Source of the DNA: Acidiphilium acidophilum
GTDB taxonomy: Bacteria > Pseudomonadota > Alphaproteobacteria > Acetobacterales > Acetobacteraceae
Direction: 5' to 3'
Assembly (NCBI RefSeq): GCF_033842475.1
Contig: NZ_JAWXYB010000001.1
Location: 117,165-181,164, forward strand
DNA: 64,000 nucleotides
Of the stretch, positions 1 to 10,814 are shown one piece after another; the first letter of the stretch is position 1, and every line of letters begins with the position of its first letter. Under the pieces are notes generated by a model that did no database searches, was not told the origin of the DNA, and was given only the letters and a program-made list of their open reading frames with translations. Both the position numbers and the translations under genes were made by a program.

Positions 1-2
1 AA

Positions 3-851
3 TATCCGATTGAAATCGACCCGGCTGGAACGAGCAATGTGGGCGAACTCGCCGCCGCGATAACGGCGTTTCAGGGTTCACTTTCGCCATTGTCGCACTA
101 TCTCGCTGCGTTGCTGCTCGATCAAAAGGCAGACCTGCCAATCCCGGCTCAAAAGGGTTACGTTTTCGGATCATTGGACGTGCTTCGCGATGAGCCCGAA
201 AGCGAACTGAAACGAACGACGATGGGCTTCATCCCATTCAAGAACGTCTTACGCGTTTTTTATGGCCGCACTCCAATTGCCGAAATTTTCACTCGGTACG
301 GAGATGCCGTTGCTCAATATGGCACCGCGCTCCTGAAGGCATGCGCCGCGAATGCCGATCTCAAGAGCCGATTAGCTAGCGCTGAAAAAGATGCTTTAGC
401 CATGGCGACGACCGCACCGGCGTCGTCGTTCATTCACACGGTCTCATTGTTGGATGAGGTCGCCGCGGAACAGGACTGGATCCAATTAAGGGACCTTTCG
501 GAACGGCACAAGGGCTCGTCCATACCGGAGTTGGCGCATAGGGCCACACGATATTTCGCACTGTCTTTGAGCCATTCCACCGAGGCCAAAGACAACGAAC
601 ATGCTATTTCCCTTTATCGGTCGATGACCTCCGAGGCACACGCGGAAGCTGAGGACGCAGCTATGCTCACGACGCTGTTCTGTGGCGCGAAAAGGTACGA
701 CGAAGCAAAGAGCACCGTTCTGGACGGTATCGCGAAGTATCCGGATAAAGCTGCGGCATTTGTCGAAATCGGGCAACGAGTCGTCGAAGCGACGGGAGAC
801 AAAAAATTTCGTAATCAGATTGATGAAGCGGTGAAAGCGAGGCGGTGGTGA
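3..851 (+). CDS. Hypothetical protein, 5' end outside window
   Basis: The frame is open to the left edge, so the true start lies upstream; a GTG at 39 is the first start-type codon inside the window. The C-terminal half is rich in alanine and charged residues and looks like helical, TPR-like repeats (from about residue 130), but I recognise no family. Its stop at 849-851 overlaps the next start (845) by 7 nt, so translation is coupled to the Hsp90-like ATPase and the two products probably act together. No membrane segment is evident. The function is unknown. Confidence 0.7.
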   Translation, partial: YPIEIDPAGTSNVGELAAAITAFQGSLSPLSHYLAALLLDQKADLPIPAQKGYVFGSLDVLRDEPESELKRTTMGFIPFKNVLRVFYGRTPIAEIFTRYGDAVAQYGTALLKACAANADLKSRLASAEKDALAMATTAPASSFIHTVSLLDEVAAEQDWIQLRDLSERHKGSSIPELAHRATRYFALSLSHSTEAKDNEHAISLYRSMTSEAHAEAEDAAMLTTLFCGAKRYDEAKSTVLDGIAKYPDKAAAFVEIGQRVVEATGDKKFRNQIDEAVKARRW

Positions 852-3112
852 CCGAGGGCAATAAATCATTCAAAGTAGGAATCGACTTTGAGAGCGTGTT
901 ACGCGCGATCTCAAAGCAGATTTATGAAACACCCCTCGCCTTCATCCGAGAGAACGTTCAGAACGCCGTCGACGCGATCAGGATTCAGGCGCTCCGAGAC
1001 GGAGTTGATCCTGGCGATGAAGGATACAAAATTGAGATCACCGTTGTCGACGGAATGGTTACGGTTCGTGATAATGGGATCGGCATGTCGGAAGATGACC
1101 TCCAAAGCTTCTTCTGGACGATTGGTGCCAGCGGCAAGCGGACTCAGGAAGCACAGGCAGCCGGTTGCGTTGGCATGTTTGGCATTGGCGGTTTTGCCAA
1201 TTTTGGCGTTTGCGACATCCTTGAGGTGATATCCCAGACAGCGGGCGCCGCAGATGGTACTCTTACGCGTCTGTCTGAAGCCGACATTCAAAAAGCCGGC
1301 GCCGCTATTCCTTCCGTGACGGTCGAGCAATCGGACGTGGCGGCGCCGCGAGGCACGGTCGTTGTCGGTCATATGCGCAAGCCGCCGAATGTCGATGAAC
1401 TGAAGCGATACCTCCTGGACTTTGTACGGTTTGTTCCCACGAAAATCTATTTTGGCGGACAGAGAATTCCTCAGGGCAAATTCGCCGATTTGGAGAATCG
1501 CGAGAATCTGACGGAAATACGCCAAGGAACCCAGCAATGGCAGAGCGGCGACATGGTGATCACCGGACGCCTGTACGCGGATAGAGGCCATGCCATCATT
1601 GCCGCGATAGATGGGCTAACCATTGGTGACGAGTCAATCAGTCTAGTGGGCTTTATACGATTTGAAAATGGTCCGATCGATGTCTTCAAGCGCGGTTTCA
1701 AACTTTGCGCGACACAAATCGGCACTACGATTGGTGTATCGGGCCGCCTCGATTGCGACCGATTTATTCCTACCGCCGGACGTGACTCACTTGACGCCCC
1801 GACGACAAGCTTGCTGGGCAGAATTGTTCATGCGTTAGAGAAGATAGCAATTGAAGCCGTTCTTGAATCCCCTGAGCGCATTGGACAGCACACGCGGATC
1901 TTTCGGTATGTGCTGCAGCATGGCCTTGTGAACCAGCTCGGAAAGGTCAAGGTCACTTTGGCGGATGGTTCGGAAAGCACGTTGGCAGAGATCCGCAGGC
2001 GGGCCGAGCAAGGCGGAGTCGGCGTGTTCTTCGGGCTGGCTCAAAAGCAGGCCCTAAACCAGATCATGCAGGCGCGGGGACATATTGTCGTGCTCCTGTC
2101 CTCCGATCGCCAGCGGCAGGATGCCGAACGGCGTTACCTCGAACAGTTCTGTAACGCTAAGCCGTTCGATGGAATGATAGACTGCACCGAACGTTATGCA
2201 GAACTTAGCCGGTTTGAACGAGTGTTTCTGAGCGAGTTGGAGCTGAATATATCTAAATCCTACGAGGTACAGAATTTCCGTCTTATTGCGGGCAAGCTGA
2301 CAGAGGATATACCGGTATTCGTTAAGGAGCACGGGAGCGCTCAGCCAATCGAAATCTTCGTAGATGTTCGACATCCGGAAATCGTCAAGCTGCAGGACCT
2401 CGGATATAGCGCACTCCTTTACTCTTTGATTGGGACGTTTTGTCGCGAATATCTTGGGCCGTCCCTCAAGAAATGGAGTCCACGTTTTTTCGGAGATGGC
2501 GCTCTAAACCTTGAACTGCTGGCTAAACGACGGTCGGAGCTTTGGATTCTGCTCAAAGACGATATCGGAATCGTGCGAAAAGGTGGCCAAAAACAGGTTG
2601 TGACGCGTTCGGACGTGCAAGTTGTTACTGTGGGCGGCGGACAACATCATCAGCCTGAGCCTCAACCAGGAAAACCACTCCCGCGGATCATTCATGTTAT
2701 CGATGAGCAGGGAAGCACGGGGCTAGGCGGCTACTACCTGCGTTTGCCAGACCCCGCTTACAATGCCTATGGTGATCTCTTGCCAGAATGCGAAAGTCGA
2801 GGCGTCGTCTGGGCCGGTAACAAGATTATGTACGTTGCCTCAGATACCGTGAGCGCTGCGTTTCAATATGAAATCCGCGTCGATGAAGTTGTCGCCGCCG
2901 ACGTGAACGGCTCTATCCGAGCGGAAGGTGCAATTCAGCTCGATCGCCCGCTTCAAGAAATGTATGGCGGAATGTATTTCCCTATCCCCGGTTCCCTTGA
3001 ACGGTTTCTCGTGCCACAGGGCAACTCTGAACTCCGGCTGGAGCTGCATTGCGATTGGATAGATATGCGCACCGCCAAGCATTGGCAGGCAAGAGAAGCC
3101 GCCACCTGTTGA
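845..3112 (+). CDS. Hsp90-like (GHKL) ATPase
   Basis: A 755-residue protein with a GHKL ATP-binding fold at its N terminus. The N box ENVQNAVDA is at 36-44, the RDNGIGMS G1 box at 75-82, and the glycine-rich lid GMFGIGGFANFGV at about 110-122. The order and spacing match HtpG/Hsp90-type ATPases, but the middle and C-terminal parts do not look like housekeeping HtpG. The GTG start overlaps the upstream gene by 7 nt. GHKL ATPases of this size paired with an unknown gene are common in accessory and defence regions; a role as a chaperone-like or signalling ATPase is inference. The gene seems intact and ends 80 bp before an IS256-family insertion. Confidence 0.8.
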   Translation: MVTEGNKSFKVGIDFESVLRAISKQIYETPLAFIRENVQNAVDAIRIQALRDGVDPGDEGYKIEITVVDGMVTVRDNGIGMSEDDLQSFFWTIGASGKRTQEAQAAGCVGMFGIGGFANFGVCDILEVISQTAGAADGTLTRLSEADIQKAGAAIPSVTVEQSDVAAPRGTVVVGHMRKPPNVDELKRYLLDFVRFVPTKIYFGGQRIPQGKFADLENRENLTEIRQGTQQWQSGDMVITGRLYADRGHAIIAAIDGLTIGDESISLVGFIRFENGPIDVFKRGFKLCATQIGTTIGVSGRLDCDRFIPTAGRDSLDAPTTSLLGRIVHALEKIAIEAVLESPERIGQHTRIFRYVLQHGLVNQLGKVKVTLADGSESTLAEIRRRAEQGGVGVFFGLAQKQALNQIMQARGHIVVLLSSDRQRQDAERRYLEQFCNAKPFDGMIDCTERYAELSRFERVFLSELELNISKSYEVQNFRLIAGKLTEDIPVFVKEHGSAQPIEIFVDVRHPEIVKLQDLGYSALLYSLIGTFCREYLGPSLKKWSPRFFGDGALNLELLAKRRSELWILLKDDIGIVRKGGQKQVVTRSDVQVVTVGGGQHHQPEPQPGKPLPRIIHVIDEQGSTGLGGYYLRLPDPAYNAYGDLLPECESRGVVWAGNKIMYVASDTVSAAFQYEIRVDEVVAADVNGSIRAEGAIQLDRPLQEMYGGMYFPIPGSLERFLVPQGNSELRLELHCDWIDMRTAKHWQAREAATC

Positions 3113-3192
3113 ACAAAAAGCGCGCTCGGCCCTGGATCATCGAGCAGGACCGACGGCGCCAGCCTCTGGAAAGGCGAACCCAATGCTCGCAA

Positions 3193-4545
3193 GGTGGTGT
3201 AACCTGACGTCTGGAAATTCATTTTGGGTTGGGAGTTGGTGCCCTTGCCGGGGCATGCCCCGGCAAGGGCTGTTCATTCTGGTATTCCATGCAGTTGTTC
3301 ACACCAACATGGAGACCGATGAATGGACGCCAAAAAGGATACGATTATCGAGGCACTTTTGGAACATCTGATCGAAAACGGCGCAGGCGATATCGCCACG
3401 GTATTTGCCAGGACCTTCGAACTCGCCATGCAGATCGAGCGCGAACGCTTCCTCCACGCCAGTCACTACGAGCGCAACCCCGATCGTCAGGGTTACGCCA
3501 ATGGCTACAAGCCCAAGCGGATCGATACCCCGGCCGGGTCGATCACCGTCGATGTCCCCAAAACCGCCGGTCACGTGGGCGAACCCTTCTACCCACAGTC
3601 CCTCGAACGCGGCCGACGCTCGGTCCGCGCCGTCATGGTCGCCGTCGCCGAAATGTACATCAAAGGCGTCTCCACCCGCGACGTCGAGGCCGTCATGCGC
3701 GAATTCGGCATCGAAAGCCTCTCCTCCGCTCAGGTCAGCCGCGCCAGCAAGCTGCTCGATGACGAACTCGCCGCCTGGCGCACCCGACCCCTCGCCGAGA
3801 TCCGCTACCTCATCCTCGACGCCAGATATGAAAAAATGCGCGATAATGGCGTCGTCCGCGATGCCGCCGTGCTCTCGGCCATCGGCATCGGACCCGATGA
3901 ACGCCGCCGTGTCCTCGGCGTCTCGGTCGCCCTTTCCGAGGCCGAAGTCCATTGGCGTGCCTTCCTCGAAAGCCTCCATCAGCGTGGCCTGCGAGGCGTC
4001 GAATTCATCGTCTCCGATGACCATGCCGGATTGCACGCCGCACGCCGCGCCGTCTTCGGCGCCGCACACTGGCAACGATGCCAGTTCCACCTCGCCCAAA
4101 ACGCCATCCACCACGCCCCCAACCACGCCATCCGCAAACGCATCGGCGCAGAACTCCGGACCGTCTGGAACGCAAATTCCCTCGCCGCTGCCCAGATCGC
4201 TCTCACAACCCTCGTCAATGCCTATCGCGACACCGCACCAAAGCTCGCCGATTGGCTCGAACGAAATATCCCCGAAGGCCTCACCGTCTTCACACTGCCA
4301 GAACCCCACCAGCGCCGGCTTCGCACTTCCAACCCCATGGAACGCGGCATCCAGCAGGAACTCAAACGCCGCACCACCAAAATCAGGGTCTTCCCCAACG
4401 AAGCCTCCCTCGAACGCCTCGTCAGCGCCGTCCTCGTCGAAATCGATGAAAAATGGGCCGCCGACACCAAGGGCTACATCAAGTGGGACTACCAGGATGC
4501 CTGACCCCCGCTCGCCCTATTTTCCAGACATCAGGTTGCTCAATC
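3193..4545 (+). mobile_element. IS256-family element, copy 1
   Basis: A complete 1353-bp element. It starts GGTGGTGTAACCTGACGTCT and ends with an imperfect inverted repeat (reverse complement starts GATTGAGCAACCTGATGTCT), about 25 bp in all. It is flanked by an exact 8-bp duplication, GCTCGCAA (3185-3192 and 4546-4553). A GC hairpin (cccttgccgggg / ccccggcaaggg) lies between the left end and the transposase gene. Copies 2-4 have the same length and the same translated products. Confidence 0.95.
3323..4504 (+). CDS. IS256-family (mutator) transposase
   Basis: A 393-residue DDE transposase of the IS256/MULE-type family. The likely catalytic residues are Asp in ILDARYEK, Asp in FIVSDDHAGL and Glu in NPMERGIQQE, followed by the conserved KRRTTKIRVFPN stretch. 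The start is the ATG after gaccgatga. The element also shows a 336-residue antisense frame and other long shadow frames, which come from its GC-rich codon usage and are not genes. Confidence 0.95.
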   Translation: MDAKKDTIIEALLEHLIENGAGDIATVFARTFELAMQIERERFLHASHYERNPDRQGYANGYKPKRIDTPAGSITVDVPKTAGHVGEPFYPQSLERGRRSVRAVMVAVAEMYIKGVSTRDVEAVMREFGIESLSSAQVSRASKLLDDELAAWRTRPLAEIRYLILDARYEKMRDNGVVRDAAVLSAIGIGPDERRRVLGVSVALSEAEVHWRAFLESLHQRGLRGVEFIVSDDHAGLHAARRAVFGAAHWQRCQFHLAQNAIHHAPNHAIRKRIGAELRTVWNANSLAAAQIALTTLVNAYRDTAPKLADWLERNIPEGLTVFTLPEPHQRRLRTSNPMERGIQQELKRRTTKIRVFPNEASLERLVSAVLVEIDEKWAADTKGYIKWDYQDA

Positions 4546-4627
4546 GCTCGCAACCCTAACCCATATTTAGCAGTACCTCGAATAAACCTTATAGTATCAA
4601 CATCTTACACTCGTAAAAAAGTCCGAG
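4546..4627. other. Short IS-flanked spacer with iteron-like words
   Basis: An AT-richer stretch between copy 1 and the IS1634-family region. It contains cttacactcgtaaaaaagtc, which resembles cttacactcgcaaaaagtc in the plasmid origin at about 39.4 kb. It may be a scrap of a related iteron region. No coding frame is visible. Confidence 0.35.
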
Positions 4628-4879
4628 TGGCACTACAACCGCATCCAAAGGGTGTCAGACGGTGAGTTTCTGGATCCCTCCTGGCGCGGCATTGAGTTCC
4701 AGCGCATCATAAATCCGGCGCAAGGCTGGTTCGGCGACCGTGGCCTTGCGGACATGCAGGGTGCGACCGTCGCGCTGCTGGAAGGTTGCGGTGATGCGTT
4801 GCTGCACCGAGAGGATTTCGCGCAATCGGGTCCATGACAAGGGATCCCCTGCCGCTTCCAGTTTGCGCCGGATTGCCTG

Positions 4880-6232
4880 GATTGAGCAACCTGATGTCTG
4901 GAAAATAGGGCGAGCGGGGGTCAGGCATCCTGGTAGTCCCACTTGATGTAGCCCTTGGTGTCGGCGGCCCATTTTTCATCGATTTCGACGAGGACGGCGC
5001 TGACGAGGCGTTCGAGGGAGGCTTCGTTGGGGAAGACCCTGATTTTGGTGGTGCGGCGTTTGAGTTCCTGCTGGATGCCGCGTTCCATGGGGTTGGAAGT
5101 GCGAAGCCGGCGCTGGTGGGGTTCTGGCAGTGTGAAGACGGTGAGGCCTTCGGGGATATTTCGTTCGAGCCAATCGGCGAGCTTTGGTGCGGTGTCGCGA
5201 TAGGCATTGACGAGGGTTGTGAGAGCGATCTGGGCAGCGGCGAGGGAATTTGCGTTCCAGACGGTCCGGAGTTCTGCGCCGATGCGTTTGCGGATGGCGT
5301 GGTTGGGGGCGTGGTGGATGGCGTTTTGGGCGAGGTGGAACTGGCATCGTTGCCAGTGTGCGGCGCCGAAGACGGCGCGGCGTGCGGCGTGCAATCCGGC
5401 ATGGTCATCGGAGACGATGAATTCGACGCCTCGCAGGCCACGCTGATGGAGGCTTTCGAGGAAGGCACGCCAATGGACTTCGGCCTCGGAAAGGGCGACC
5501 GAGACGCCGAGGACACGGCGGCGTTCATCGGGTCCGATGCCGATGGCCGAGAGCACGGCGGCATCGCGGACGACGCCATTATCGCGCATTTTTTCATATC
5601 TGGCGTCGAGGATGAGGTAGCGGATCTCGGCGAGGGGTCGGGTGCGCCAGGCGGCGAGTTCGTCATCGAGCAGCTTGCTGGCGCGGCTGACCTGAGCGGA
5701 GGAGAGGCTTTCGATGCCGAATTCGCGCATGACGGCCTCGACGTCGCGGGTGGAGACGCCTTTGATGTACATTTCGGCGACGGCGACCATGACGGCGCGG
5801 ACCGAGCGTCGGCCGCGTTCGAGGGACTGTGGGTAGAAGGGTTCGCCCACGTGACCGGCGGTTTTGGGGACATCGACGGTGATCGACCCGGCCGGGGTAT
5901 CGATCCGCTTGGGCTTGTAGCCATTGGCGTAACCCTGACGATCGGGGTTGCGCTCGTAGTGACTGGCGTGGAGGAAGCGTTCGCGCTCGATCTGCATGGC
6001 GAGTTCGAAGGTCCTGGCAAATACCGTGGCGATATCGCCTGCGCCGTTTTCGATCAGATGTTCCAAAAGTGCCTCGATAATCGTATCCTTTTTGGCGTCC
6101 ATTCATCGGTCTCCATGTTGGTGTGAACAACTGCATGGAATACCAGAATGAACAGCCCTTGCCGGGGCATGCCCCGGCAAGGGCACCAACTCCCAACCCA
6201 AAATGAATTTCCAGACGTCAGGTTACACCACC
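4880..6232 (-). mobile_element. IS256-family element, copy 2
   Basis: A 1353-bp copy in the opposite orientation to copy 1, inserted in the IS1634-family transposase. The flanking 8-bp duplication is ATTGCCTG (4872-4879 and 6233-6240). Its transposase frame is 4921-6102 (minus) and encodes the same 393 residues. Confidence 0.95.
4921..6102 (-). CDS. IS256-family transposase (copy 2)
   Basis: The predicted protein is identical to that of copy 1: 393 residues with the same DDE segments (LDARYEK, SDDHAGL, NPMERGIQQE). It is intact, so this copy could be active. Confidence 0.95.
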   Translation of the reverse strand: MDAKKDTIIEALLEHLIENGAGDIATVFARTFELAMQIERERFLHASHYERNPDRQGYANGYKPKRIDTPAGSITVDVPKTAGHVGEPFYPQSLERGRRSVRAVMVAVAEMYIKGVSTRDVEAVMREFGIESLSSAQVSRASKLLDDELAAWRTRPLAEIRYLILDARYEKMRDNGVVRDAAVLSAIGIGPDERRRVLGVSVALSEAEVHWRAFLESLHQRGLRGVEFIVSDDHAGLHAARRAVFGAAHWQRCQFHLAQNAIHHAPNHAIRKRIGAELRTVWNANSLAAAQIALTTLVNAYRDTAPKLADWLERNIPEGLTVFTLPEPHQRRLRTSNPMERGIQQELKRRTTKIRVFPNEASLERLVSAVLVEIDEKWAADTKGYIKWDYQDA

Positions 6233-6635
6233 ATTGCCTGGACCAGTTGATAAGCCAGCACGGTGATGAATAGATGCCCTTCGGTGCGGTCCGCTTTGTG
6301 ATGGAACACCGGTCGCAGGCCGAGTTCCGATTTGAGACCGCGAAACACCGCCTCCAGATCGGTCAACATGGTGTAGGTGTGCCACAAGGTGGCGGCGTCC
6401 CAGGTGGTTTCATTGCTGCGCAGACAATAGACCCCGGGATGTGTCAGCATTGAACCCTCGAGTGGAGCCTTGACCCAGGTGATCGACGCGGCCTTGGCTC
6501 CGGTCTCATCCGGAGTCACGGTGATCTCGTAGTGTTGCCCGATGCCGTTGCTCTTCTCGATCAATCGGCCGATGCGTCGCTGGATATCAGCCAGCTTTTT
6601 CTGTCCGTGGGGTTTTGCCAGGCCGGCGGCGAGCG

Positions 6636-7988
6636 GATTGAGCAACCTGATGTCTGGAAAATAGGGCGAGCGGGGGTCAGGCATCCTGGTAGTCCCACTT
6701 GATGTAGCCCTTGGTGTCGGCGGCCCATTTTTCATCGATTTCGACGAGGACGGCGCTGACGAGGCGTTCGAGGGAGGCTTCGTTGGGGAAGACCCTGATT
6801 TTGGTGGTGCGGCGTTTGAGTTCCTGCTGGATGCCGCGTTCCATGGGGTTGGAAGTGCGAAGCCGGCGCTGGTGGGGTTCTGGCAGTGTGAAGACGGTGA
6901 GGCCTTCGGGGATATTTCGTTCGAGCCAATCGGCGAGCTTTGGTGCGGTGTCGCGATAGGCATTGACGAGGGTTGTGAGAGCGATCTGGGCAGCGGCGAG
7001 GGAATTTGCGTTCCAGACGGTCCGGAGTTCTGCGCCGATGCGTTTGCGGATGGCGTGGTTGGGGGCGTGGTGGATGGCGTTTTGGGCGAGGTGGAACTGG
7101 CATCGTTGCCAGTGTGCGGCGCCGAAGACGGCGCGGCGTGCGGCGTGCAATCCGGCATGGTCATCGGAGACGATGAATTCGACGCCTCGCAGGCCACGCT
7201 GATGGAGGCTTTCGAGGAAGGCACGCCAATGGACTTCGGCCTCGGAAAGGGCGACCGAGACGCCGAGGACACGGCGGCGTTCATCGGGTCCGATGCCGAT
7301 GGCCGAGAGCACGGCGGCATCGCGGACGACGCCATTATCGCGCATTTTTTCATATCTGGCGTCGAGGATGAGGTAGCGGATCTCGGCGAGGGGTCGGGTG
7401 CGCCAGGCGGCGAGTTCGTCATCGAGCAGCTTGCTGGCGCGGCTGACCTGAGCGGAGGAGAGGCTTTCGATGCCGAATTCGCGCATGACGGCCTCGACGT
7501 CGCGGGTGGAGACGCCTTTGATGTACATTTCGGCGACGGCGACCATGACGGCGCGGACCGAGCGTCGGCCGCGTTCGAGGGACTGTGGGTAGAAGGGTTC
7601 GCCCACGTGACCGGCGGTTTTGGGGACATCGACGGTGATCGACCCGGCCGGGGTATCGATCCGCTTGGGCTTGTAGCCATTGGCGTAACCCTGACGATCG
7701 GGGTTGCGCTCGTAGTGACTGGCGTGGAGGAAGCGTTCGCGCTCGATCTGCATGGCGAGTTCGAAGGTCCTGGCAAATACCGTGGCGATATCGCCTGCGC
7801 CGTTTTCGATCAGATGTTCCAAAAGTGCCTCGATAATCGTATCCTTTTTGGCGTCCATTCATCGGTCTCCATGTTGGTGTGAACAACTGCATGGAATACC
7901 AGAATGAACAGCCCTTGCCGGGGCATGCCCCGGCAAGGGCACCAACTCCCAACCCAAAATGAATTTCCAGACGTCAGGTTACACCACC
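6636..7988 (-). mobile_element. IS256-family element, copy 3
   Basis: A 1353-bp copy in the same orientation as copy 2, 403 bp away, in the same IS1634-family gene. The 8-bp duplication is GGCGAGCG (6628-6635 and 7989-7996). Confidence 0.95.
6677..7858 (-). CDS. IS256-family transposase (copy 3)
   Basis: An intact 393-residue frame, identical in translation to the other three copies. It lies wholly inside the third IS256-family element. Confidence 0.95.
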   Translation of the reverse strand: MDAKKDTIIEALLEHLIENGAGDIATVFARTFELAMQIERERFLHASHYERNPDRQGYANGYKPKRIDTPAGSITVDVPKTAGHVGEPFYPQSLERGRRSVRAVMVAVAEMYIKGVSTRDVEAVMREFGIESLSSAQVSRASKLLDDELAAWRTRPLAEIRYLILDARYEKMRDNGVVRDAAVLSAIGIGPDERRRVLGVSVALSEAEVHWRAFLESLHQRGLRGVEFIVSDDHAGLHAARRAVFGAAHWQRCQFHLAQNAIHHAPNHAIRKRIGAELRTVWNANSLAAAQIALTTLVNAYRDTAPKLADWLERNIPEGLTVFTLPEPHQRRLRTSNPMERGIQQELKRRTTKIRVFPNEASLERLVSAVLVEIDEKWAADTKGYIKWDYQDA

Positions 7989-9546
7989 GGCGAGCGTGGT
8001 GAGACCGGCCTCGAACCGGGTGATGAACCGATCGGTGATTGCGGTCTCCTTGGTCTTGCGCCCCTCGGAGTGGCAATAGAGCCGAACCTCCGCACCATCC
8101 TCGCTCAGCACGCGTTGCAATTTGACCGTCTCGTTCGACGCGGTCAGCGTGCTGATCGCCTGATCCGGATCGAACTGGCGGGTGCGTTCGCGGCTGACCA
8201 CCAGGTAGCGGTATCGGTGTTTTATGAGCCATGCGACGTTGGCTGCGGTGGCGATGCCGGCATCCATGATGACCAGCGCCCCTTTGGGGGCGGTGAGGCC
8301 GTCGAGCATCTCCGCCAGGGTCGTGGCTTCACCGACATTGCCGGCGAACATCTTTGAGCGGCGCACGAAGCCGCTGCCATCGAGGACCAGGCCGAGGGTA
8401 ACCAGAGGGCAGTCGGTTCGCTTCTCCTTTGATCGGCCGCGAGCGGCCTTGGCGTTACCGCTGGCGGTACCTTCGAAATACGTGTTGGTCAGATCGTAGA
8501 GGGTGACGGTAAGCGGCAGTCCGAACAAATCCTGGATCCGACCAAACAAAGCGGTCTCGATCTTGTTTCGGTGGCGCACGAGAAGATCGGATGTGCGATA
8601 CAGGCGGATCAACGGCATGGCATCGAAGTCCACGTCAAGCAGTTCGCCGAGGGCACTGCGCTCGCGAAGCCAGCGCCACGTTGCGAGTTCGCTGCCCGGC
8701 GCTGCCATGCGGCCAATGAGACTGCCGGCTACCGCGGCGCGTTGGACTCCATTGAAGTCGAGATCGCGGAGGATCTGATCGATCCCTAGCCATTTCATTG
8801 CGGCGATGCCGACCGCTTCGACCCCGATCGACCGGGGCCGGGTGAGTTGCAGCGAGGCGACATCGACTTCGGTGTAAATTGCAGAGGACGCGGACGACGG
8901 TGGGAACAAGCTTGCCTGAGCGGCGGTCGACGGGCTCGGTGGAGCCTGGCGTCCAGCGTCCGATCGGGCCGCCCCTGGCTGGGCCGCCTCTGGCTGGGCT
9001 GCGATGAGACGGGCGGCATATCGTTGAGCCATGGTCTCGATGATCTCGGGTTCTGCGAGCATACCGACCTGTCCGGCGAGCAAGGCGTCGATCCTGGAGC
9101 ACAGCGCCTGCCAGTCGCTCTGTGGCAGGTCGAACTGGCGGCCAAGGTTGAGCAGGGTAATCTGGCGGACCTGCTTACCGTTGCGCTCGGAGGCGACGAG
9201 GCGGTAGGTGAAGTATGTTTCGTTATCGGACTTATTCCGGGTTTTTGTTTTGCGGATAAACATTGCCGAGACATGAGGCCGGCGCGGTGGAGCGTCAAGG
9301 GGTCTGCAATATTATTATGGCACTACAAATAAAAACAAAACCGAAAGAACGCAATATCAATATGTTATGCGACTTCGTTACACGTTATGATCGATTTAGC
9401 GCTAAAGATGGGCTAACTTGTTGTCTGGGTACTTATGGAATGGGCATGTCCCGTCCGGTTCGAACCATGGAGTGCTCGATCAGGTCGAAGCCTTTTGACG
9501 GCACTGTCAGGTTGACGCGCCGGTCGAGCGATCATAGCGATCCTGA

Positions 9547-10256
9547 ATGATTTCCATGATTTCTGCACGTCGGTTGAAGGGTTATCGCTTTCCCCGCTCG
9601 GTGGTCGCTTATGCGGTCTGGGCCTACCACCGCTTTGCGATTAGCCTGCGCGATGCGGAAGATCTTCTGGCGGCGCGAGGTGTGATGGTCAGCTACGAGA
9701 CCGTCCGCGCATGGGTTAATCGCTTCGGGCCGCAGATGGCAGCCCACATCCGGCGTGACCGGCCGCACGCTTCCGATACATGGCATCTGGAGAAGTCGTG
9801 ATCAAGATCCGCGGCGTGCGGCATTGGCTCTGGCGCGCCGTCGACGGTCGGGGTGACGTGCTGGAAATCCTGGTCCAAAGTCGACGAAATGCGCCTGCAG
9901 CCAGGAAGTGCCTGAGAAAACTCATGCGTAACTGGGGTGTGCCGCGGGTGGTCGTGACCGACAAGCTCAGAAGATACGATGTCGCCTTGCGCAAGGATTG
10001 CCCCAGTGCCGATCACCGTTCCCATAAGGGGCTGAACAATCGGGCCGAGGCATCACACCGTCATACGCGGCGACGAGAAAAGGTCATGGCGCGGTTCAAA
10101 TCGCCAGGCCATGCCCAGAGATTCCTCTCCACGCATGACCAGATTGCCACCTTGTTTCGCCCCAAACGTTATCGTCTCTCCGCCAGATCCTTCCGCCACG
10201 CCAGAGCCGACGCCTTCTCGCTCTGGGCCGACTATGCTGCCCAACTGGCAGCCTGA
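9547..10256 (+). pseudogene. IS6-family transposase, frameshifted
   Basis: An IS6/IS26-type DDE transposase in two frames. The first (9547-9801) ends ...SDTWHLEKS and the second (about 9780-10256) continues GEVVIKIRGVRHWLWRAVDG. The family motif DTWHLDEVV is missing one base near 9791 (ctggagaagtc), so the product is split. The remaining catalytic parts, VVVTDKLRRY and NNRAEASHRHTRRRE, are intact. Confidence 0.85.
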
Positions 10257-10814
10257 TCCATCACCAGACGGGATAATCCACACGTCATACCAACCGCCCT
10301 AACGCGTAACCTGTGCCCAATCTCTAGTCCCGATTGAGGTAATTTTTGCAGGATCGCTGACGAGGAAGTTCCAAGCGTTTTTGGCTGCATTGCGCATGTC
10401 CTGATAGCTGTTCCAGACGAGGCTGCTCAGCTTGTTTCCGCGCAGATAATCCCAGACATTTTCCATTGGATTGAGTTCGGGGGCGTAGGGCGGCAGTGGT
10501 ATCAGGGTCATGTTGTCGGGCACGATCAGGCGTTCGCCTGGCTGGTGCCAGCCAGCACCGTCGCAGACCAGGATCGCGTGGGCGGAGGCTGCGATTTGGG
10601 TGCTGATTTCCTTGAGGTGTTCGTTCATCGCCTCGGTATTCACGCTCGGCATAATGATGGCAGCACCGACCCCGCGCGCCGGACAAATTGCCCCAAAGAT
10701 ATACAGGCTATCATGGCGGGTATCACGTACCATCGCCGGCCGCGAGCCGGTTTCGGCCCAGACATACTCGATCGAGCCCTTCTGCCCGACCCGCGCTTCG
10801 TCCTTACATGAGGG

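Larger units (their letters stand above)
4655..9263 (-). pseudogene. IS1634-family transposase split by two IS256 copies
   Basis: The gene runs from an ATG at 9263 to a TGA at 4655, in three pieces: 9263-7989, 6635-6233 and 4879-4655. Removing the two IS256 elements and one copy of each 8-bp duplication restores one frame of 628 codons without error (...TTLA/AGLAKPHGQ... and ...YQLVQA/IRRKLEAAG...). The first part has the IS1634-type N terminus and the DDE segment LVIMDAGIATAANVAWL; the middle has the C-terminal HTYTMLTDLEAVFRGLKSEL region. It is inactive as it stands, but was intact before the insertions. The ends of the original element were not identified. Confidence 0.9.

Noticed and set aside
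3299..4309. 336-residue antisense frame in the IS256 element (also in copies 2-4)
   Set aside because: It exists only because the transposase gene is GC-rich with a strong codon bias; composition is low-complexity Gly/Asp/Ala and it has no ribosome-binding site.
4628..9328. 11-bp direct repeat TGGCACTACAA on both sides of the IS1634-family gene as a target duplication
   Set aside because: No matching inverted repeats were found at the implied ends, so it could be chance.
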